Positions 5,657 through 9,549 of a DNA stretch of 9,549 nt are shown piece after piece; within the stretch, counting starts at the first letter, position 1; each line of letters opens with the position of its first letter. The position numbers were made by a program, and so were the translations under genes. The notes beneath the pieces were generated by a model that was not told where the DNA came from, did no database searches, and worked only from the letters and a program-made list of their open reading frames with translations. The DNA is from an uncultured Lachnospiraceae bacterium (lineage in GTDB: Bacteria > Bacillota > Clostridia > Lachnospirales > Lachnospiraceae). Location: positions 1 to 9,549 of the forward strand of contig CADCRB010000203.1 in assembly GCA_902803745.1 (NCBI GenBank). Direction: 5' to 3'.

Positions 5657-7528
5657 TCACGCTCCCAGGTTATTCTCCTGCAAAAACTGCAGAAATTCAT
5701 CCTCAGGTACCGGTCTGCTGAAACAGAAGCCCTGGATGTAATCCACTCCAAGCTCCAGCATACCTTTCAGCTGTTCGTCCGTTTCGACTCCTTCGCTTAC
5801 TATCTTCATACCCATATCATGGATCATCTTAGTCATTCCGGAAACAACGCGGTGTATCTTATCGTTAGTAAAGAATCCCTGGGTAAATGAATGATCGAAT
5901 TTAACGATCCTGAGCGGCATACTGACAAAATAATCAAGATTCGCCCGTCCGGTCCCGAAATCATCCAGAGAGAAATCAATACCTACAGCTGACAACCGCT
6001 CCATGTTTTTAAGAAGCACCTGCCTTACTTCCGCCTCCGCACTCTCCGTTATCTCCATGTTGATCCACTGCGGATCGATATCGTATTCTTTCATGATCCT
6101 TTGTACAAACTTTGTAGGATTATCATGATCAAACTGGACAGCACTGAGATTTACCTCTGCTCTTTCTAGTCCAAGCGCCTGAGCCTTGCCTGTCGCCAGA
6201 AAGGCGCACACCTTTTCAAAGATCCTTATCCCCAGCTCACGGATCTGTCCGCTTCTCTCGGCAACCGGAATGAAATCCCCCGGGGGTATAAGCTTCCCGG
6301 ACTGATCACGTATGCGGACAAGAGCCTCTGCCACGGTAAATTTCTTTCTGCTGACATCATAGAAAGGCTGATAAAAGACTTCTATCCGATCCTCCTTTAA
6401 CGCGCTTTCGATCAGATCATGCACCATGACATCTTTTCTAAGATGCACCACCGCGTCTACATCGGCAAGAACCCGGTTTGACTCATCATATTCATGATTA
6501 TGAATAAAGAGAAGCAGCTCCTCAGCATTCTGAAAGACCGTGCTGTCAGGGACAACAATATACTTACCTTCTGCAGGCACATCTGTCACCCTGCTCGCCA
6601 TCTCGTTCAGGATAAGAAGCTTCTTTTCCATCTCCTTACTGTTACGATATATCACCGCAAACTTACCTTCATCAAGATAAAAGACCGGCTCCTTTCCCTG
6701 ACTTAAGATCGCTTTGGCAACCCGCATTATCGCATTGTTCTCGAGTTCATAATCTGCATCGATCAGGAATCCGATGCGGACAACAAATAAAGCAAACTTT
6801 TCGCTGTGAATATATTTATCCCTAAGATACAGTGTCATGGCGCTTCTGGTGAAGCACCCTGTTTCCCTGTCCAGATATTCATTGGGATTTTCAAGCTCGG
6901 AATACAGTATGACCATTCCGACCGCAGCTGCAAAACCTACAAGAAGAAGTTTCGGGATCATAAACTGAAGGCTGGCCGCTATAAGCCAGCACCCCTGCCA
7001 GACAAGCATTGCCTTCCTGCGCCTCAATGAGATCGAATTGCGTCCCACAAGAGCTATCACTATCGTAGACAAAATGAAAATGACTGCGATCGCATATGTC
7101 CATAATGCTGCTTCGCCATAGGAATAAACGATCCTTCCATCCATGTAAAAACCGATCCCGCTTACAATGATCAGTATCTCGCCTATTACAAAGATGATCC
7201 TGAAGATCCAGCGAAGCCATGCCCGTTTCTTTGAGGCCAGTATTTCAGAGGATGCATACTCAAAGCCCTGATATCCCTGAAGGACAAGAGAGATAAGATA
7301 GAGCTTGCATATGATATCCGTGGTCTCAGACGGCAGCCCTTTATAGGTGGAGTAATAGATCGCTATGATACTTCCGATATCAAGAGATTCACACAGAAAG
7401 CACGATAACAGCGCAATAAAAAAAAGCCGGCTGTTAGTAAGCTTCAGATTCTTGGTCCTGATAAAAAGCACCATTACGATGACTAATATTACAAGACCTG
7501 CACATTGGAATTCTATATTAAGATTCAA
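5657..7528 (-). CDS. Membrane GGDEF(degenerate)-EAL c-di-GMP phosphodiesterase
   Basis: The predicted activity is hydrolysis of cyclic di-GMP to pGpG. About six to seven hydrophobic segments fill residues 1-210 and probably form a sensory membrane domain that I do not recognise. A degenerate GGDEF domain covers about 215-315; its signature place reads YLDEGKF (284-290), so cyclase activity is unlikely. The EAL domain (about 370-617) keeps the catalytic set: YQP (386-388), EAL (401-403), N460 in EVNLS, E495 in MEITES, D522/D523 in DDFGTG, K543 in VKFD, E579 in SEGVET and Q599 in YIQGF. An active phosphodiesterase is therefore likely. The start is TTG, supported by GGAAGG 8 nt upstream and by stop codons in this frame further up. 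It lies 38 nt after the 115-aa gene and 16 nt before the lspA-like gene. Confidence 0.92.
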   Translation of the reverse strand: MNLNIEFQCAGLVILVIVMVLFIRTKNLKLTNSRLFFIALLSCFLCESLDIGSIIAIYYSTYKGLPSETTDIICKLYLISLVLQGYQGFEYASSEILASKKRAWLRWIFRIIFVIGEILIIVSGIGFYMDGRIVYSYGEAALWTYAIAVIFILSTIVIALVGRNSISLRRRKAMLVWQGCWLIAASLQFMIPKLLLVGFAAAVGMVILYSELENPNEYLDRETGCFTRSAMTLYLRDKYIHSEKFALFVVRIGFLIDADYELENNAIMRVAKAILSQGKEPVFYLDEGKFAVIYRNSKEMEKKLLILNEMASRVTDVPAEGKYIVVPDSTVFQNAEELLLFIHNHEYDESNRVLADVDAVVHLRKDVMVHDLIESALKEDRIEVFYQPFYDVSRKKFTVAEALVRIRDQSGKLIPPGDFIPVAERSGQIRELGIRIFEKVCAFLATGKAQALGLERAEVNLSAVQFDHDNPTKFVQRIMKEYDIDPQWINMEITESAEAEVRQVLLKNMERLSAVGIDFSLDDFGTGRANLDYFVSMPLRIVKFDHSFTQGFFTNDKIHRVVSGMTKMIHDMGMKIVSEGVETDEQLKGMLELGVDYIQGFCFSRPVPEDEFLQFLQENNLGA

Positions 7529-7536
7529 AGAACGTA

Positions 7537-7542
7537 CCTTCC
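7537..7542 (-). promoter_or_regulatory. Ribosome binding site supporting the TTG start of the EAL gene
   Basis: GGAAGG is 8 nt upstream of TTG at 7528-7526. ATG codons just upstream (in ATTATGACC and CAATGGAAGG) are in other frames that stop within ten codons, so the TTG is the only sensible start. Confidence 0.7.
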
Positions 7543-7566
7543 ATTGGTCATAATATCAATCCGTGA

Positions 7567-7914
7567 TCAGTTCTCATCCTCCATCGAGTCAATTATCATT
7601 TTGACACCCTCTGCCGCGGTAGCCAATAATGCTTTTTTCTCTTTTATCACTTCTGTCTTAATACCGTTGACGATACCATCTATCATTCCTTTGGTCTTTA
7701 CAAAAGCTTCTACCGTTTCCTTTGCGCTTTCCAGGACCTCTTCCGCTGTTTCCGCTATCATATCCCCGATGGATTTGCTGACCTCGATATTATTCAGTCC
7801 GGTTGTCGGTATGAAGATCCTTCTTTTATAACGAAAGGGATCCTTCTCATACATAGTTCTGTAAAGTGTTCCGTTGTGGTTATGCATTTTCATTATCACA
7901 TCATGTTTTCTCAT
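7567..7914 (-). CDS. Hypothetical 115-aa protein, first gene of the EAL operon
   Basis: I do not recognise this protein. Residues 1-40 are basic and mixed (histidines at 4, 11 and 13; an RYKRRIFIP stretch at 28-36). Residues 45-112 are a long, charged, alanine-rich and probably amphipathic helical region with pattern SIGDMIAETAEEVLESAKE. There is no cysteine, signal peptide or membrane segment. The gene looks real: GGAGGGG lies 4 nt before the ATG at 7914, it sits behind a strong promoter and leader, and it is 38 nt upstream of the phosphodiesterase gene in the same direction. It could be a regulator or partner of the EAL protein, or an envelope-stress helical protein; neither can be shown from sequence. 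Confidence 0.75.
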   Translation of the reverse strand: MRKHDVIMKMHNHNGTLYRTMYEKDPFRYKRRIFIPTTGLNNIEVSKSIGDMIAETAEEVLESAKETVEAFVKTKGMIDGIVNGIKTEVIKEKKALLATAAEGVKMIIDSMEDEN

Positions 7915-7939
7915 CTTACCCCTCCATTACCTGACTGGC

Positions 7940-7979
7940 CAAGGTTTATCCTTGTCATTTCAGCTTCAGCCGGAAATGA
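7940..7979 (-). promoter_or_regulatory. Structured 5' leader with two abutting hairpins
   Basis: Between the promoter and the 115-aa gene the transcript has two adjacent stems. The first pairs TCATTTC with GAAATGA (7979-7973 with 7961-7955, 7 bp, 11-nt loop with a possible inner GC pairing). The second pairs CAAGG with CCTTG (7954-7950 with 7944-7940, loop ATAAA). They touch end to end and end about 25 nt before the start codon. The conserved core of GEMM c-di-GMP riboswitches is not seen, and I do not match it to a known riboswitch class. Confidence 0.4.
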
Positions 7980-8002
7980 TCCATATAAAATCTTTTTTTG
8001 AA

Positions 8003-8031
8003 ATTGTATCATAAAAATATGTCAGTGCCAA
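8003..8031 (-). promoter_or_regulatory. Strong sigma-A promoter for the 115-aa/EAL/lspA-like/MBL operon
   Basis: TTGGCA (8031-8026, five of six consensus bases) is followed after 17 bp by TACAAT (8008-8003, five of six), with TG one base before the -10 (TGATACAAT), an extended -10. Transcription should begin near 7996, giving a leader of about 80 nt. The -35 box begins within the T-run of the upstream terminator. Confidence 0.75.
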
Positions 8032-8056
8032 AAAAACGGCGGCATTTCTGCCGCCG
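8030..8056 (-). terminator. Intrinsic terminator after the anti-sigma gene
   Basis: A perfect 8-bp GC-rich stem (CGGCGGCA / TGCCGCCG) closes a GAAA tetraloop and is followed by seven T residues on the minus strand. It starts 24 nt past the anti-sigma stop codon and separates the partner-switching transcript from the EAL operon. Confidence 0.93.
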
Positions 8057-8080
8057 GTCAACTGCTTTGTTCAGAACAGA

Positions 8081-8452
8081 TCAGTCAACATCAAATCTCA
8101 GCGTCAGATTATTTCTGTCATTTTCCCTCAGATAGATCATTTCCCTTGAGTTAAGTCTTGACAGCATTATTCCCATTCCGCCGGTATCCAGCTCATCAAA
8201 TGACTTTTCCGGAAGCTCGGATCTAACAGGATCAAACGGTACTCCGTTGTCCGTGTATGTTACCTCATAGGTATCTTCGGTCATCCTTATGGAATAATAC
8301 ACCTCATCTGCACCGGAGTAATTTACGATATTTGTAAAGATCTCCTCACACACCATGATGATATTTCTGGAGGTCGCGTTGTTTCCGAGCGAATCCAGTA
8401 TCTCTTTACTGATAAGTGAAAAGGATCCGATCTCCGGAGAAATCTTCCTCAT
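8081..8452 (-). CDS. RsbW/SpoIIAB-like anti-sigma factor serine kinase
   Basis: This is a GHKL-fold ATP-binding protein of the kind that binds a sigma factor and phosphorylates a STAS antagonist. The N box is CEEIFTNIVNYS (35-46, E37, N41, N44), the G1 box YTDNGVPFDP (66-75) and the G2 box TGGMGIMLSR (90-99), with a typical final strand LTLRFDVD. At 123 aa it is a little short at the N-terminus compared with RsbW (about 140-160). The ATG at 8452 follows AGGGGAG. It is 96 nt downstream of the phosphatase gene and is followed by a terminator, so the two genes form a transcription unit. No STAS antagonist or sigma gene is in view. The reading frame stays open upstream of the ATG into a phosphatase-like relic, with no usable start codon there. 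Confidence 0.88.
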   Translation of the reverse strand: MRKISPEIGSFSLISKEILDSLGNNATSRNIIMVCEEIFTNIVNYSGADEVYYSIRMTEDTYEVTYTDNGVPFDPVRSELPEKSFDELDTGGMGIMLSRLNSREMIYLRENDRNNLTLRFDVD

Positions 8453-8524
8453 TTTCTCCCCTTTTTCTTTGTAAAATAATGCTACACAGGTGATATCATC
8501 AATTCGTTGGACAGTACCTGGCTC
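8453..8524 (-). pseudogene. Relic of a second SpoIIE/PP2C phosphatase C-terminus
   Basis: In frame with, and directly upstream of, the anti-sigma ATG, the minus strand encodes 24 codons opening EPGTVQRIDDITCVALFYKE. This resembles the end of the neighbouring intact phosphatase (QEPQFDDITMMGLMYNG), including the metal-site DDIT motif, and the DNA also matches in part (TTGATGATAT followed by AC). A TAG lies just upstream (8527-8525). No ATG, GTG or TTG occurs in frame within it, so it is probably not translated. The likely explanation is the leftover end of a duplicated or replaced phosphatase gene whose ribosome binding site for the anti-sigma gene was kept. Confidence 0.6.
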
Positions 8525-8548
8525 CTATTATCTGAATTTCTTATCTGA

Positions 8549-9549
8549 TCAGTCTGCAGTCGGATAGATGCCATTATACATAAGTCCCATCATAGTAATA
8601 TCATCAAACTGGGGCTCCTGCCCCACAAAGCCGTCTATCTGCTGCCTGATACAGGCCAGAAGCTCCTCGGGTTTCGCTGATTTTGCACCGGAAACTGCCG
8701 ATAACAGTCCTGCTTCTCCAAAGAGCTTTTTTTCATGCACCGCTTCCGTGACTCCGTCTGTATACTGAAAAAGTACATCCCCGGCATGAAGCGTAATTGT
8801 CTGCTCGGTAAACAGTTCGGCTCCGTCCGGACTCTCAGAAAACAGGCCGAGCGGGATCCCGCTTTTCTCCTTTTCTATGAACTCCCATTTTCCGTCCCTT
8901 TTTAGCAGCGGCTTCTCATGTCCGGCATCCGCAAAGCACAAAATTCCGGTAGATATCTCCAGGATCCCCAGCCATACCGTCACAAACATCTGCTGCCTGT
9001 TATTCGCGCAGATCTCAATATTTGCATCCTTTAATATCCGGGCTGGAGATTTTCCCATCTTTGCCTGCTGTGAAAGAATGATCTTGCACAGAGCCGTAAA
9101 CAGCGCAGCCGGCAGTCCCTTGCCCGACACGTCAGCCATCGTAAGGACCAGGTGGTCGTCATCCGCCAGAAAGAAATCATAAAAATCTCCGGCGGTTTCC
9201 CTTGCAGGCTCCATACATGCATAAAGGTCAATCTCTTTCTTACCGGCAAGTATGGAATAGTCAGAGGGCAGCATAGATGACTGTATCTGTGCCGCCATTC
9301 TGAGCTCAGTATCTATGCGCTCCTGCTGGGCTGTGATCGCTGTAAGCTTTTGCGTATTCTCCACGATATGATTCTGCATGGACAGGAATGCCCTGTACAG
9401 GTCACCTATCTCATCATTGGAACGGATCGGCAGCTGCATTACATCGTTCTGTGTATATGCCTCGCTTATACTTCCAAATTTCCTTGCCGCCCCTGCCAGC
9501 TGTTTCAGGGGACTTGTTACGAATTTTCCCACAAGAAACATACTGATCA
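8549..9549 (-). CDS. HAMP-SpoIIE (PP2C-type) sensor serine phosphatase (N-terminus beyond window)
   Basis: This RsbU/SpoIIE-like phosphatase would dephosphorylate a STAS antagonist and thereby free a sigma factor. The frame is open at the right edge, so the sensor part is missing. Counting from the Met at 9541, the end of a membrane helix runs into a HAMP linker (about 1-60, with TSPLKQL and DEIGDLYRAF), then a signalling helix with the family's AAQIQSSMLPS (83-93). The phosphatase domain follows: ETAGDFYDFF (115-124), MADVSGKGLPAAL (135-147), FADAGH (203-208), YTDGVTEA (260-267) and QFDDITMMGL (311-320). All metal-binding aspartates are in place, so activity is expected. It is probably co-transcribed with the anti-sigma gene. 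The Met at 9541 is internal, not the true start. Confidence 0.93.
   Translation of the reverse strand, partial: ISMFLVGKFVTSPLKQLAGAARKFGSISEAYTQNDVMQLPIRSNDEIGDLYRAFLSMQNHIVENTQKLTAITAQQERIDTELRMAAQIQSSMLPSDYSILAGKKEIDLYACMEPARETAGDFYDFFLADDDHLVLTMADVSGKGLPAALFTALCKIILSQQAKMGKSPARILKDANIEICANNRQQMFVTVWLGILEISTGILCFADAGHEKPLLKRDGKWEFIEKEKSGIPLGLFSESPDGAELFTEQTITLHAGDVLFQYTDGVTEAVHEKKLFGEAGLLSAVSGAKSAKPEELLACIRQQIDGFVGQEPQFDDITMMGLMYNGIYPTAD

Noticed and set aside
5179..5721. Plus-strand open frame of 180 codons opposite the lspA-like and EAL genes
   Set aside because: It is antisense to genes with clear catalytic motifs and intact minus-strand ribosome binding sites; its composition fits a shadow frame.
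5641..5751. Longer N-terminus for the lspA-like protein starting at 5751
   Set aside because: It would overlap the EAL coding region by 95 nt with non-LspA residues. The ATG at 5640 has its own AGGGG and matches the family start.
7915..8002. GEMM-type c-di-GMP riboswitch in the EAL operon leader
   Set aside because: The leader contains two hairpins but not the conserved GEMM core nucleotides or tetraloop receptor pairing, so it is only reported as an unclassified structured leader.

Overview
The window looks like chromosomal DNA of a Firmicute in class Clostridia, most likely a Lachnospiraceae-type anaerobe. The evidence is a MinC/MinD division system, a cofactor-independent phosphoglycerate mutase, a DUF4250 protein, a lone precorrin-8X methylmutase, strong AGGAGG-type ribosome binding sites and moderate GC. 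The family-level placement is inference. Every gene lies on the minus strand, so transcription runs from high to low coordinates. No rRNA, tRNA, IS element, CRISPR array or phage gene is visible.

Layout in transcription order. (1) 9549-8453: a sensor phosphatase gene (HAMP plus SpoIIE-type PP2C, cut by the window edge), a short relic of a second phosphatase C-terminus, and an RsbW-like anti-sigma kinase gene (8452-8081). Together these form a partner-switching module, closed by a strong intrinsic terminator (8056-8030). (2) 8031-4350: a strong promoter whose -35 box lies in that terminator's T-run, a leader with two adjacent hairpins, and then four closely spaced genes. They encode an unrecognised 115-aa protein, a membrane GGDEF(degenerate)-EAL c-di-GMP phosphodiesterase with a TTG start, a short divergent LspA-like signal peptidase II, and a membrane-anchored ComEC-like metallo-beta-lactamase-fold hydrolase. 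(3) 4324-1801: an extended -10 promoter and a three-gene set, namely a 59-aa DUF4250 protein, gpmI and cobH/cbiC, with intergenic gaps of 12-16 nt. (4) 1800-1: an AT-rich intergenic region carrying the probable min promoter, then minC and minD. minD runs off the left edge.

How the parts fit together. Region 1 would convert a membrane-sensed signal into release or capture of a sigma factor, although no STAS antagonist is present in the window. Region 2 combines c-di-GMP breakdown with two envelope-associated enzymes. Region 3 pairs a glycolytic enzyme with a single corrin-ring enzyme. Region 4 places the division septum. The points most worth a second look are the phosphatase relic in frame with the anti-sigma gene, the structured leader and unknown first gene of the EAL operon, the divergent LspA, the unusual MinC (RSGA motif and charged C-terminal tail), and the isolated cobH. 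No wholly new system can be demonstrated from sequence alone.
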